A stretch of 64,000 nucleotides of DNA. Source: Sphingomonas spermidinifaciens (GTDB lineage Bacteria; Pseudomonadota; Alphaproteobacteria; Sphingomonadales; Sphingomonadaceae). Within the stretch, counting starts at the first letter, position 1, and the number at the start of each line of letters is the position of its first letter. This document shows positions 17,615 through 26,418 of the stretch, piece after piece. The translations under genes were made by a program, and so were the position numbers. The notes beneath the pieces were generated by a model. It had not been told where the DNA came from. It searched no databases and saw nothing but the letters and a program-made list of their open reading frames with translations. Location: NCBI RefSeq assembly GCF_002351485.1, contig NZ_NWMW01000001.1:806001-870000 (forward strand), written 5' to 3'.

Positions 17615-18817
17615 TCAGCGGCTGAACGACCCCACCAACTCGACATGCGTCGACCACAGGAACTGGCCGACCGGCTGCGCCCAGTCGAGGCGGTATCCAC
17701 CCTCGCACAGCATCTTCGCATCGCGCGCGAAGCTGCTGGGATTGCAGGATACATAGGCGATCCGGGGCACCCGCGCGCCGGCCAGGTTCGCCGCCTGCTC
17801 GCGCGCCCCCGCTCGCGGCGGATCGAGCACGATCGCGTCGAACCGGTCGAGTTCCTCCACCGTCAGCGGCCGACGGAAAAGATCACGATGGTCGGCGAAC
17901 ACCGCCCGCCCCGCCTGTGCGGCTCCGGCCTTCAGGGACAGCACCGCCTCTCGCGCGCCCTCGGCGGCATAGGCTCGGATGCCGTCGCCGAGGCCGAGCG
18001 CAAAGGTGCCGAGGCCCGCGAACAGGTCGGCGACGTTGCGCGCTTCCCCGATCGCCTCCCGCGCCGAAGCGATCAGCGCCGCCTCTCCCTCGCGCGTCGC
18101 CTGGAGGAACGCGCCGGCGGGCAGCGGCACCGCGGCTCCGCCCAGCGTCACCGTCACCGGCTCGGGCGCCCAGCGCGCCTCGGGGCCATAGGCATCGTCG
18201 ATCGACAGCCGCGCCAGATGATGCCGCCGCGCGAACGCCGTGATCGCCTCGGTCGCGGCAAGCCCCTCACTCAACCGTCCCTTGAGCACGACGTCGATGC
18301 CCTGATCGGCCAGCGTCAGGTGGACGTCGACCCGCCCCGATTGCGGCAGCTGCGCCGCCAGCAGTCCTCGCAATGGTTGGAGCAGCGCGAACAGCTCAGG
18401 CGCGAGGATCCAGCATTCGTCGAGGTCGATCAGCGCATGGCTCTGCGCACGCGTGAAGCCAAGATGCACCTGGCGCCCGCGCCGCTCGGCATGGAGCGTC
18501 GCGCGGCGGCGCGTCCGCGGCGGGCTGACGATCGGCGCGCGGATGGGGGCGTTGAGGCCCTGCGCCTTGAGCGCGCCCTCGACGCGATCGTGGAGGTACG
18601 CGGCATAGGCCGCCTCATCGAGATGCTGGAGCTGGCAGCCGCCGCATTCGGGATAATGCTTGCACGGTGCGGCCCGGCGATGCGCGCCCGGCGCGACGCT
18701 GCCGTCCTCGAACACGCGGTCGCCGGGCGCGGCGAGCGGCACGTGCCGGCCCGAGGCGGTCACGCCCTCGCCGCGCGCGGCCACGCGGACGATTTCCTCG
18801 TCGGACCCTACAGGCAT
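17615..18817 (-). CDS. TrmA/RlmD-type RNA (uracil-C5)-methyltransferase with Fe-S cluster
   Basis: 400 residues. A short TRAM-like region at the N terminus is followed by a cysteine cluster CKHYPECGGCQLQHL (C-x5-C-x2-C near residue 52) and a fourth Cys in DLDECWIL, together the 4Fe-4S site of the RumA family. The Rossmann methyltransferase core follows: NVADLFAGLGTFAL (SAM site), FDAIVLDPPRAGA, and VSCNPSSFARD with the catalytic Cys. It likely methylates uracil in 23S rRNA or tRNA; which position cannot be decided from sequence. Its start overlaps the end of the NAD(P)HX repair gene by 10 bp, the last link in a chain of overlapping genes beginning at 22019. Confidence 0.9.
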   Translation of the reverse strand: MPVGSDEEIVRVAARGEGVTASGRHVPLAAPGDRVFEDGSVAPGAHRRAAPCKHYPECGGCQLQHLDEAAYAAYLHDRVEGALKAQGLNAPIRAPIVSPPRTRRRATLHAERRGRQVHLGFTRAQSHALIDLDECWILAPELFALLQPLRGLLAAQLPQSGRVDVHLTLADQGIDVVLKGRLSEGLAATEAITAFARRHHLARLSIDDAYGPEARWAPEPVTVTLGGAAVPLPAGAFLQATREGEAALIASAREAIGEARNVADLFAGLGTFALGLGDGIRAYAAEGAREAVLSLKAGAAQAGRAVFADHRDLFRRPLTVEELDRFDAIVLDPPRAGAREQAANLAGARVPRIAYVSCNPSSFARDAKMLCEGGYRLDWAQPVGQFLWSTHVELVGSFSR

Positions 18818-20172
18818 TCGGCGATCGCGTGGGGAATGTGCATCGGCAGATCATCGGCGACCAGCGCCGGTCCCGCAAGGCGTGCCGCGCGCGCATGCAG
18901 CCATACCGCCTCGCAAGCGGCGCGCATCGGCGCGCGGGTGGCGGCAAGGCGAGCGGCGACGAGGCCCGCGAGCACGTCGCCCGTACCGGCGGTCGAGAGC
19001 CAGGCGGGCGGCTGCACGACTCGTGCACTGCCGTCGGGCGCGGCGATGACGGTCGCCGCACCCTTGAGCACGACGATTGCCTTGCTCCGGCGTGCCGCTT
19101 CGAGCGCGGCTGCGATGCGATCGCCCGCAGGCGGTCCGAACAGGCGCGCGAACTCGCCGGCATGTGGGGTCAGGATCGTCGGGGCAGGTCGCCGGGCTAA
19201 CGAGTCGACATCGACGAGCGCGAGGGCGTCACCGTCAATGACAAGTGCACAGTTGCTTGTCAGCCATTGCTCGCATGTCCGGCGAGCTTTGTCGTCGCGG
19301 CCAAGCCCCGGCCCGACTAGTACCGCGGCGGCGCGGTCGGGGTCGATCTCTTCACGATGCACCACCGCATCGAGCGGCACGCGCGCATCGGCGCTTGCCA
19401 GCACGACATAACCCGACCCGCCCCGTGCCGCCGCCGTTGCGGCCAGCCGCGCCGCGCCCGGCATCGCCCCGCCGACGACGCCGACCAGCCCGCGCGTATA
19501 CTTATGATCGTCGGATCCGGGCGGCGCGATACGCGGCTGCGCCAGCATGCGCACCTCCGAGCGGACCGCCAGCCCGATCGGGTCCACCAGCAGCGCTCCC
19601 GTCGCAGCGACGCCCTCGCCCTGAAGATGCCCGCGCTTGACCGCCCCCAGCGCCAGCGTCGCATCAGCGCGCAGCACCGCGCCCGCCGCCGCGCCCGTAT
19701 CGGCGTCGAGGCCCGAGGCGATGTCGATTGCCAGCACGAACCCCGCCGCGGCACGCAGCCGGGCGATCGCGGTGGCGACCTCGCCCTCGATCGGACGTGA
19801 CAGGCCGATGCCGAACAGGCCATCGACGACGACCGGCTGCGCGGGCGCGTCGGCAAGATCGACCGTTGGCCCGCGCCACGCCGCCTGCATCGCTTCCGCA
19901 GCACCCGACCAGCGCCCGCCCAGCGCCCCGACCGTCACGTCATGGCCCGCCGCCGCAAGCAACCGGGCTGCGGCGAACGCATCGCCGCCATTGTTGCCGG
20001 GACCCCCGAGGACAAGAATCGATCGCCCCCTCGCAAATCGGGCCGCCTCCCGCGCCACCGCGGCGGCGGCGCATTCCATCAGCTCGGCCTGGCTGGTCCC
20101 GCGGGCAAAGCACGCGGCCTCGACCGCGCGCATCTCGGCCGCGGTCAGGATCGGGGCGTCAGTCGCCCGCAT
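18808..20172 (-). CDS. nnr: Bifunctional NAD(P)H-hydrate epimerase / ADP-dependent NAD(P)H-hydrate dehydratase
   Basis: 454 residues. A YjeF_N epimerase domain covers about 1-205 (LVLGGPGNNGGDAFAAARLL; VVDGLFGIGLSRPIEG; AIDIASGLDADTG). A ribokinase-like dehydratase domain covers about 210-454 (VVGGAMPGAARLA; LVGPGLG; ILTPHAGEFARL; STAGTGDVLAGLVAA). Together they repair hydrated NADH and NADPH. The start at 20172 overlaps the lipoprotein gene by 14 bp; a second ATG five codons upstream (20187) is also possible. GTGDVLAG is intact, so the dehydratase half should be active. Confidence 0.94.
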   Translation of the reverse strand: MRATDAPILTAAEMRAVEAACFARGTSQAELMECAAAAVAREAARFARGRSILVLGGPGNNGGDAFAAARLLAAAGHDVTVGALGGRWSGAAEAMQAAWRGPTVDLADAPAQPVVVDGLFGIGLSRPIEGEVATAIARLRAAAGFVLAIDIASGLDADTGAAAGAVLRADATLALGAVKRGHLQGEGVAATGALLVDPIGLAVRSEVRMLAQPRIAPPGSDDHKYTRGLVGVVGGAMPGAARLAATAAARGGSGYVVLASADARVPLDAVVHREEIDPDRAAAVLVGPGLGRDDKARRTCEQWLTSNCALVIDGDALALVDVDSLARRPAPTILTPHAGEFARLFGPPAGDRIAAALEAARRSKAIVVLKGAATVIAAPDGSARVVQPPAWLSTAGTGDVLAGLVAARLAATRAPMRAACEAVWLHARAARLAGPALVADDLPMHIPHAIAECL

Positions 20173-20581
20173 CCGCCCCGGTCGCATTGCCCGGCGCCTC
20201 GGTCGGCGCCGCGGCGGCGGGAAGGCGATAGCGCGCTCCCCCCACCTCGACCTCGATCCGGCGGCCGTCGCTTCGCACGATCGCCGGCTCGGCACCGTCG
20301 GCGGCAGCGATCTCGCGCCCATCGGCACCGACGCGCAGCCGGTGAAAGCCGCCGTCGGGAAGGCGGACTGTCAGGAGCGTGCCCCGGTCGTCGGCGATCC
20401 GATCGACGCTGCACGTGCGCCGGAACTCGGCCTCCCCCGGCGGCGCGCAGAAGATGCGACCGTCGGGGCCGCCCGGCTTGCCCGTGGGTGCGGCGGCGGT
20501 GGTCGTATCGCCCTCCGCCGCAGGCTCGCCCGCGTTGCAGCCTGGCAGCAACAGCAGCCCCAAGAAGATCGTCCGTTTCAT
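20159..20581 (-). CDS. Small lipoprotein, unknown function
   Basis: 140 residues. A lipoprotein signal peptide ends in the lipobox LLLPGC (Cys about 15), followed by an acidic/Ala linker. The rest is a compact polar domain with two cysteines (FCAPPG and RRTCSVDR) and repeated beta-strand-like segments (GTLLTVRLPDGGFHRLRVG; PAIVRSDGRRIEVEVGGARY). I do not recognise a family. It begins four bases inside the N-formylglutamate amidohydrolase gene and ends inside nnr, so its expression is tied to both; a role in the envelope is all that can be inferred. Confidence 0.7.
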   Translation of the reverse strand: MKRTIFLGLLLLPGCNAGEPAAEGDTTTAAAPTGKPGGPDGRIFCAPPGEAEFRRTCSVDRIADDRGTLLTVRLPDGGFHRLRVGADGREIAAADGAEPAIVRSDGRRIEVEVGGARYRLPAAAAPTEAPGNATGADAGD

Positions 20582-21291
20582 CCGCCCCCTCCGACCACGC
20601 CGCGCGCCTGTTCGATCAGGGGTGCCAGCAAGCCGGCCCAGCGCGCAACCCCCACATCGTCGGCGATCAGGTCGTTGCGCACCTCGATAGACACACAAGC
20701 GATCCCCCGCCCTTCCCCATGCCGGTCGAGCGTCGCGTTGAGCAGACGACCCGAGTAGGGCGCGTTGTCGCCCGTCTCGATCCCGGCAGCACGCAACCCG
20801 GCGATCATCACCCGCGCCGCTCGGTCGTCGCGGTTGTAGAGGATGCCGGCCTCGAGCGTGCGCGGCGGCGCGCCGCGAAGCTGGCGGGTAAAGCTGTGGA
20901 TCGCGACGATCAGCCGGGGGCGGCGCGCCTTGACCTCGGCTGCCACGGCCGCGTGATAAGGTGCGTGGAAACGGGCGATGCGATCGAAGCGGTCGGCACC
21001 GACATTGCCGGGGACGGCGACCTGATCGCTCTCGACCGGGATCAGCGCCGGATGATCGGGCTCGCGATGCAGCTCGATGACGAGGCGCGAGACGGTCGCG
21101 AGGATCGCCGGCGTTCCCAGCCGCGCCGCGAGCGCGCGGGTCAGCGGCTCGGCGCCGATGTCCACCGCGACATGCTCGCCCATCACCTCGGAGGCGACGC
21201 CCAGTTCGATGCCGGCCGGCACGAGGTTTGAGGCGTGGTCGCACAGCAGCAGCACGTCGCCCGCGCCCTCGACCAAGAGAGGCGCGTTCAT
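20578..21291 (-). CDS. N-formylglutamate amidohydrolase family protein
   Basis: 237 residues. It belongs to the zinc-dependent N-formylglutamate amidohydrolase (HutG-type) family: LLLCDHASNLVPAG near the N terminus, HYD-like metal region replaced by EHVAVDIGAEPLTRALAA, FHAPYHAAVAAEV, and LIVAIHSFTR. Family enzymes release formate from N-formylglutamate in histidine breakdown. No other hut genes are near, and solitary copies in alphaproteobacteria are often of unproven substrate. It overlaps both neighbours by four bases (21288-21291 and 20578-20581), a translationally coupled unit with a crotonase upstream and a lipoprotein downstream. Confidence 0.85.
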   Translation of the reverse strand: MNAPLLVEGAGDVLLLCDHASNLVPAGIELGVASEVMGEHVAVDIGAEPLTRALAARLGTPAILATVSRLVIELHREPDHPALIPVESDQVAVPGNVGADRFDRIARFHAPYHAAVAAEVKARRPRLIVAIHSFTRQLRGAPPRTLEAGILYNRDDRAARVMIAGLRAAGIETGDNAPYSGRLLNATLDRHGEGRGIACVSIEVRNDLIADDVGVARWAGLLAPLIEQARGVVGGGG

Positions 21292-22019
21292 GCGAAGCGC
21301 GGCGAGCGGCGCTCGCGATAGGCCGCCAATCCTTCGACCACGTCATCGCCTGCGAACAGCCTGTCGAACGCGGCGTCGTGGTCGGCCGTCGGGTCGTTGA
21401 GCACGGCCTTGAGCATTCTTGTCGAAGCCATTGAGTTGCCGGCGATCGTTCTTGCCAGCACGAACGCCTCGTCCCAAGGATCGGTCGCGACCGCGTCGAA
21501 GAGGCCGATCGCGGCGGCGGCGGGTGCATCCAGCACCTCGCCGGTGAACAGCAGTCGCGCGGCCCGTCCGCGCCCGACCTGCGCCGTCAGCCGCGCCACG
21601 TCCGCGGCCGGATAGCCGATGCCGAGCCGCGCGGGCGTCACCGCCAGGCGCGCGCCCTCGCCCGCGACGCGAAGATCGGCAGCGAGCGCCAGCGCGACTC
21701 CAGCGCCATAGCAGCCGCCCACGACTACGGCGACGACGGGCACCGAGACCGTCGCCAGTGCCTCGATCCCTCGCCGCATGGCCGGCCGGAAAGCAGCAGC
21801 CGCCGAAGGATCATCGACGAACCCCGCAAACTCGCGCAGGTCCGCGCCTGCGGAGAAGTTCTGCTCGCCCCCGATCAGCAGCACGCGCGTCGCGGCGGGC
21901 ATGGCCGCCAGGATCGACGCCAGCCGGTCCCATTCGGCGACGGGGATCGCGTTGCGGCGCTCGGGCGCGTCGATCGTCAGGCGGGCGATGCCCGGCTCGG
22001 GCGTGTCGAGAAAGAACAT
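21288..22019 (-). CDS. Enoyl-CoA hydratase/isomerase-fold protein lacking a canonical catalytic Glu
   Basis: 243 residues of crotonase fold. The oxyanion-hole segment is good (FSAGADLREFAG, about 52-63) and the second glycine-rich segment is VVVGGCYGAGVALALAADLR. In the position that normally reads F-G-x-P-E-x-x-L-G it has LAVTPARLGIGYPAADVARL, so the usual glutamate is replaced. It is therefore unlikely to be a standard hydratase; isomerase, hydrolase or other crotonase chemistry is possible. It heads the overlapping chain down to the RNA methyltransferase. The 203-bp space upstream to ispE carries no recognised gene and presumably the promoter. Confidence 0.85.
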   Translation of the reverse strand: MFFLDTPEPGIARLTIDAPERRNAIPVAEWDRLASILAAMPAATRVLLIGGEQNFSAGADLREFAGFVDDPSAAAAFRPAMRRGIEALATVSVPVVAVVVGGCYGAGVALALAADLRVAGEGARLAVTPARLGIGYPAADVARLTAQVGRGRAARLLFTGEVLDAPAAAAIGLFDAVATDPWDEAFVLARTIAGNSMASTRMLKAVLNDPTADHDAAFDRLFAGDDVVEGLAAYRERRSPRFA

Positions 22020-22222
22020 CGCCGCCCGCGATGCCGCATCGCGCGGCGCGTGTCACGCCGCCGTGAACGAGGCGGGGGAGGTGGCGGGGTCCGAAGACCC
22101 GGCCACCGGCAGGCGATCCGCTCCCGGCGTACGGCCCGCTTCCCCGCAATCAGCAAGACCCGTGCCGACCGATTCGTCCAGCGCGGCGGCGCGGGAGGCG
22201 TCCCGTGAAGGGACTCCGTCTG

Positions 22223-23047
22223 TCACGCGAGTGCCGTTTCGAGACACCACCAGCCATCGGGCGCCAGCGCCGCAGCCGCATCGCTGCACCGCGCACGATC
22301 GTCGAAGAGGGCGAAGCAGGTCGCCCCCGATCCCGACATCCGGGCGAGGATCACGCCCGGCTGTGCCGCGAGCAGCGCCAGCACACGCTCGATCGCCGGC
22401 GCGAGGACGCGGGCCGGTGGCTCGAGATCGTTGCGCCCCGCGAGCGCCGCCGCGATCGGATCGCCGCTCGCGACCGGTCCGCGATCCGTCCCATCCCAGC
22501 GCGCGAACACCGCCGCGGTCGAAACCGGCACGCGCGGATTGACGAGCAGTACCGGCAGCGGCGGCAGCGGCGGCAGCGGTTCGAGCCGCTCCCCGCGCCC
22601 ACGCCCCACCGCCGCGCGGCCGAGCAGGCAAGCCGGAACGTCGGAGCCGAGCGCCTCGGCACAAGCCACCAGACGCGGATCATCGTTCGCCACGCCATGC
22701 GCCCGCGCCAGTGCGCGAAGCGTCGCGGCGGCATCAGCCGACCCGCCGCCGATGCCCGAGGCAACGGGCAGCCGCTTGACCAACTCGATCGCCGCGCGCG
22801 GCACCGGCTTCACGCGCTTGGCGAACAGCCGCTCGGCGCGCAGGACGAGATTGTCGGCCTCGCCCGACAAACCGCCGGCGAAGGGCCCGGTGATCGTCAG
22901 CCCCGGCGCGCCCGCCGTGTCGAGCCGGATCGTGTCGCCATCGGCCACGAAAGCAAACAAGGTCTCGAGCTCGTGATAGCCGTCGGGCCGCCGCGCGCGG
23001 ACGTGCAGCGCCAGGTTTAGCTTGGCGGGCGCGGCTTCTTCGATCAT
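22223..23047 (-). CDS. ispE: 4-(cytidine 5'-diphospho)-2-C-methyl-D-erythritol kinase
   Basis: 274 residues. It phosphorylates CDP-methylerythritol in the non-mevalonate isoprenoid pathway. GHMP-kinase marks: PAKLNLALHV with the catalytic Lys (about residue 9), RRPDGYHELETLF, the ATP loop PVASGIGGGSADAAATLRAL with the catalytic Asp, and a C-terminal MSGSGATCFALFDD. A run of Pro/Leu (EPLPPLPPLPVLLVNP) is an ordinary family feature. It starts one base after the stop of the TPR gene, so the two are coupled. Confidence 0.96.
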   Translation of the reverse strand: MIEEAAPAKLNLALHVRARRPDGYHELETLFAFVADGDTIRLDTAGAPGLTITGPFAGGLSGEADNLVLRAERLFAKRVKPVPRAAIELVKRLPVASGIGGGSADAAATLRALARAHGVANDDPRLVACAEALGSDVPACLLGRAAVGRGRGERLEPLPPLPPLPVLLVNPRVPVSTAAVFARWDGTDRGPVASGDPIAAALAGRNDLEPPARVLAPAIERVLALLAAQPGVILARMSGSGATCFALFDDRARCSDAAAALAPDGWWCLETALA

Positions 23048-23048
23048 G

Positions 23049-24623
23049 TCACTCGGCGGAAAGGCCGCGCTCCAGCTTGGCGGCGAGGCGCGTCCTGTCC
23101 GCCCCCTCGGCATGGACCGACGCCGCGCGCCAGGCGTAGCGCGCCTCGTAGCGCCGCCCGCTGGCCCAATAGGCGTCGCCCAGATGCTCGTTGATCTCGA
23201 CATTGCCGGGATCGGCGGCGGCAGCCTGTTCGAGGAGGGGCAACGCCTTTGGCACCTGCCCTCGCCGGACATAGGCCCAGCCGAGCGAATCGGTGATCGA
23301 GGCGTCGTCAGGCTTCAATCGCCGCGCCTTTTCGAGCAGCGCCTGCGCCTCCGGCAGGTCGCGCCCGCGCTCGGCCAGGGCATAGCCCAGATAGTTGAGC
23401 GCCACCGGCTCGTCGGGCGCCAATTCGACCGCGCGGCGCAGATAGGGCAGCGCCTCGTCGAACCGCCCGGCCTGCTCGAGCGCGCCGCCGCGCTGGAGGT
23501 TGAGCACCCAGTCACCCGTGCCGCCCGCCCGCGTCATCGCCGCGGCATAGGCGTCTGCCGCCTCGGCGAAACGGTTGGAGGCGATCAGCAAGTCGCCGAG
23601 CGTCCGCGCTTCGTTGGCATCGGCGTCCTTTGCCGCCGATCGCTTGGCGGCGAGCGAAATCGCAACGTCGCGCTCGCCCATCCGGTCGAGCACGGCAATG
23701 CGCAGTGCCTCGGCCCCGTTTGCCCAGGCGCTCTTGGGCTTCACTTCCTGGATCAGCGCCAGCGCGCGCCGCGCCGACCCGTCGCGCGATAAGGCGTCGG
23801 CGAGGAGTAGCCGCGCGCGGTCGTTCAGCGGTTCGAGCAGCAGTGCCGTGCGGGTAAGGAGGATAACCAGCGGCGAAGGCTCGTCACCCGACAAGTCGGC
23901 GGCCAGGCGCGTGAACAGGGTCGATGCGCCGAACGCCGCGCCGGGCTTCACCCCGCGGCCGAGTGCCGCCAACTGGGCGCGCGCCGCCGGGTCCTCGCCC
24001 GCCAGCAACGCGCGAGCGGTGCGCATGTCGCCCCGCCCGGCATAGAGGCGCGCCGCGGCGATGCGGATGTCGAGGGCGCCGCCCTCGGCCAGCAGCGCCC
24101 GAAGCGCCGGGTTCGCCTCGTCGTCGCGCCGCAGGGCGACGAGGATCAGCGCCTTGGCCTCCGCCGAATAGCGGCGCTCGATCGCGTTGTCGGCGTCGGC
24201 CCCGAGTTCGGCGAGCGGATCGGCGGCGCCGGTCTCGAGCGCGATCCAGGCGCGCAGCACCGGGCCGACGAACGACAGCGGCCCCTGCCCCACCCGCGTC
24301 GCGGTGACGCGCGCGCCCGCCCAGTCGCGCGCCGCGACCTGATCGGCGAAGCGCAAGAGCGCCGCATCGGCAGGCGCGACCTTCGACGCTTCGAGCACCG
24401 CCAGCGCGCGGCGGGCGAGCGCCATGTCGCCGACCGACACGCCCTCGCGAAAGGCGCGGATCGCGATCACCTCGTTGCCCGGATCGGCAGCGAGCGCGAC
24501 GGCATAGCCGCGCGCCGCGACGTCGGCCGCGCCGTCCGCATCTGCCGCGCGGGCGCGGACATAGGCGGCCAGATCGCTGCCGCGTGGCGGATCCGACGCG
24601 AACGCCGGTGCGGCGAAACTCAC
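23049..24623 (-). CDS. TPR-repeat protein, probably exported
   Basis: About 524 residues. Canonical TPR units cluster in the C-terminal half: EAADAYAAAMTRAGGTGDWVLNLQRGGALEQAGRFDEALPYLRRAVELAPDEP can be read as consecutive pairs, then ALNYLGYALAERG, SLGWAYVRRGQVPKALPLLEQAAAADPGN and HLGDAYWASGRRYEARYAWRAA. The N terminus is a signal-like stretch (ALIFAAGVSFAAPAFA) immediately after the ETF-QO stop, but no ATG, GTG or TTG precedes it in frame; the GTG at 24623 leaves a truncated signal. The start is thus uncertain. It likely serves as a scaffold or secretion-linked repeat protein; function unknown. It is followed one base later by ispE. Confidence 0.75.
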   Translation of the reverse strand: MSFAAPAFASDPPRGSDLAAYVRARAADADGAADVAARGYAVALAADPGNEVIAIRAFREGVSVGDMALARRALAVLEASKVAPADAALLRFADQVAARDWAGARVTATRVGQGPLSFVGPVLRAWIALETGAADPLAELGADADNAIERRYSAEAKALILVALRRDDEANPALRALLAEGGALDIRIAAARLYAGRGDMRTARALLAGEDPAARAQLAALGRGVKPGAAFGASTLFTRLAADLSGDEPSPLVILLTRTALLLEPLNDRARLLLADALSRDGSARRALALIQEVKPKSAWANGAEALRIAVLDRMGERDVAISLAAKRSAAKDADANEARTLGDLLIASNRFAEAADAYAAAMTRAGGTGDWVLNLQRGGALEQAGRFDEALPYLRRAVELAPDEPVALNYLGYALAERGRDLPEAQALLEKARRLKPDDASITDSLGWAYVRRGQVPKALPLLEQAAAADPGNVEINEHLGDAYWASGRRYEARYAWRAASVHAEGADRTRLAAKLERGLSAE

Positions 24624-24645
24624 ACCGGCGGCGAAGATGAGCGCG

Positions 24646-26307
24646 TTACATGTTCGGATAGTTCGGCCCTCCGCCGCCCTCGGGCACCACCCAGTTGATG
24701 TTCTGGGTGGGGTCCTTGATGTCGCACGTCTTGCAGTGGACGCAGTTCTGGGCGTTGATGACGAACCTGGGATCGCCCGTTTCCTCGCCCACCACTTCAT
24801 AGACGCCGGCCGGACAGTAACGCTGCGCCGGCTCGTCGTACAAGGGCAGGTTGTGCGCGATCGGCACGTCCGGGTCCTTGAGCGTCAGGTGGACGGGCTG
24901 ATCCTCCTCGTGATTGGTATTCGAGATGAACACCGAGGAGAGGCGATCGAAGGTCAGAACGCCGTCGGGCTTGGGATAGTCGATCGGCTGGACCTCGTTC
25001 CTGCCCCACAGGCTCTCGTGATCGGGCTTGTGATGCATCGTGTAGGGCAGCTTCAGCCCCCAATGCTCAAGCCACATGTTGACGCCCGACAGACCCGAAC
25101 CGAAGAAGTCGCCGTATTTCTTCACCAGCGGCACGACATTGCGGACGCGGTAGAGCTCGTCGCGGACCCAGCTCTTCTCGTACGCGGTGGCATAGGCCAC
25201 CAACTCGTCGCCGGAGCGGTCGGCCCGCACCGCCTCGAACGCGGCTTCGGCGGCCATCATGCCGGTCTTCATCGCGGTATGCGTGCCCTTGATCCGAGGC
25301 ACGTTGAGGAAGCCCGCCGAACAGCCAATCAGCGCGCCGCCAGGGAAGACGAGCTTCGGCACCGACTGGAACCCGCCATCATTGATCGCACGCGCACCAT
25401 AGGAGACGCGCTTGCCGCCTTTTAGCAGCTCGGCAATCTCCGGATGCGTCTTCCAGCGCTGCATCTCCGAGAAAGGCGAGAGATAGGGGTTGCGATAGCT
25501 GAGCCACGTCACATAGCCGAGCGCGACCTGCCCGTTCGCCTGATGGTAGATAAATCCGCCGCCGTTCGATCCCGGCGTCTCGCTGAGCGGCCAGCCCTGG
25601 GTATGAATGACGCGGCCCGGCACGTGCTTGGCCGGATCGATGTCCCAGAGCTCCTTGACACCGAGGCCATAGACCTGCGGGTCGCAGTTCGCGCGCAGGT
25701 CGAACAGGCGCATCAGCTCTTTCGACAGATGCCCGCGCACCCCCTCCGCGAAAAAGGTGTAGCGCGCATGGAGTTCGAGGCCCGGCTGCCAGTCGGGCTT
25801 GCGCGTGCCGTCGCGGGCGATGCCCATGTCGCCGGTCGCGACGCCCTTGACCGAACCGTTTTCGTTGAACAGCACTTCGGCCGCGGCGAAGCCGGGGAAG
25901 ATCTCCACCCCCAGCCCCTCGGCCTGCTCGGCTAGCCAGCGGCAGAGATTGCCGAGCGAGCCGGTGTAACAGCCCTCGTTATGCATGAACGGCGGCAGTG
26001 CCGCTTCGGGAAGCGAACGCTTGCCTGTCTTCGACAGCACCCAGTGATGGTTCTCGGTCACCGGCGTCTCGGCGAGCGGGCAGCCCATCGTCCGCCACTC
26101 AGGCAGCAGCTCGTCGAGCGCGCGCGGATCGATCACCGCGCCCGACAGGATGTGCGCGCCGACCTCGGAGCCCTTTTCGAGCACGCAGACGGCGAGTTCG
26201 GCCCCGGCCTCGTTCGCGAGCTGTTTCAGGCGAATGGCCGCCGACAGGCCCGCCGGCCCGGCGCCGACGATCACCACGTCATAGGGCATCGATTCGCGTT
26301 CGCTCAT
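24646..26307 (-). CDS. Electron transfer flavoprotein-ubiquinone oxidoreductase
   Basis: 553 residues. It passes electrons from ETF (reduced by acyl-CoA and other dehydrogenases) to ubiquinone at the inner membrane. FAD loop VVIVGAGPAGLSAAIRL at the N terminus; GKRSLPEAALPPFMHNEGCY; the 4Fe-4S site in the C-terminal 40 residues with CVHCKTCDIKDPTQNINW plus an earlier Cys in QRYCPAGVYE, giving four ligands. The length equals other bacterial ETF-QOs. A TTGACG-N4-CGTCAA palindrome sits 82 bp upstream in the shared region with the UDG-like gene, and the same form stands before the acyl-CoA catabolic genes at 44.6 kb. That would link synthesis of this acceptor with its dehydrogenase donors. Confidence 0.96.
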   Translation of the reverse strand: MSERESMPYDVVIVGAGPAGLSAAIRLKQLANEAGAELAVCVLEKGSEVGAHILSGAVIDPRALDELLPEWRTMGCPLAETPVTENHHWVLSKTGKRSLPEAALPPFMHNEGCYTGSLGNLCRWLAEQAEGLGVEIFPGFAAAEVLFNENGSVKGVATGDMGIARDGTRKPDWQPGLELHARYTFFAEGVRGHLSKELMRLFDLRANCDPQVYGLGVKELWDIDPAKHVPGRVIHTQGWPLSETPGSNGGGFIYHQANGQVALGYVTWLSYRNPYLSPFSEMQRWKTHPEIAELLKGGKRVSYGARAINDGGFQSVPKLVFPGGALIGCSAGFLNVPRIKGTHTAMKTGMMAAEAAFEAVRADRSGDELVAYATAYEKSWVRDELYRVRNVVPLVKKYGDFFGSGLSGVNMWLEHWGLKLPYTMHHKPDHESLWGRNEVQPIDYPKPDGVLTFDRLSSVFISNTNHEEDQPVHLTLKDPDVPIAHNLPLYDEPAQRYCPAGVYEVVGEETGDPRFVINAQNCVHCKTCDIKDPTQNINWVVPEGGGGPNYPNM

Positions 26308-26388
26308 TCCCGTCTCTCCGTCGCCTGCCGGTTCCTCCGCATCGTCGCATGCGCGGGGCGGTCTGGCCGCAGTTGCGCTGCCCGATCA

Positions 26389-26404
26389 TTGACGCGGGCG
26401 TCAA
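26389..26404. promoter_or_regulatory. 16-bp operator-like palindrome between ETF-QO and UDG-like genes
   Basis: TTGACGCGGGCGTCAA is a perfect inverted repeat (TTGACGC/GCGTCAA about a GG centre), 82 bp before the ETF-QO start and 15 bp before the UDG-like start. Its frame TTGACG-N4-CGTCAA matches the site at 44613. It resembles the MerR-family LiuR type of operator known for acyl-CoA and branched-chain amino-acid degradation genes. Confidence 0.6.
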
Positions 26405-26418
26405 GTTGATAGCTTGAG

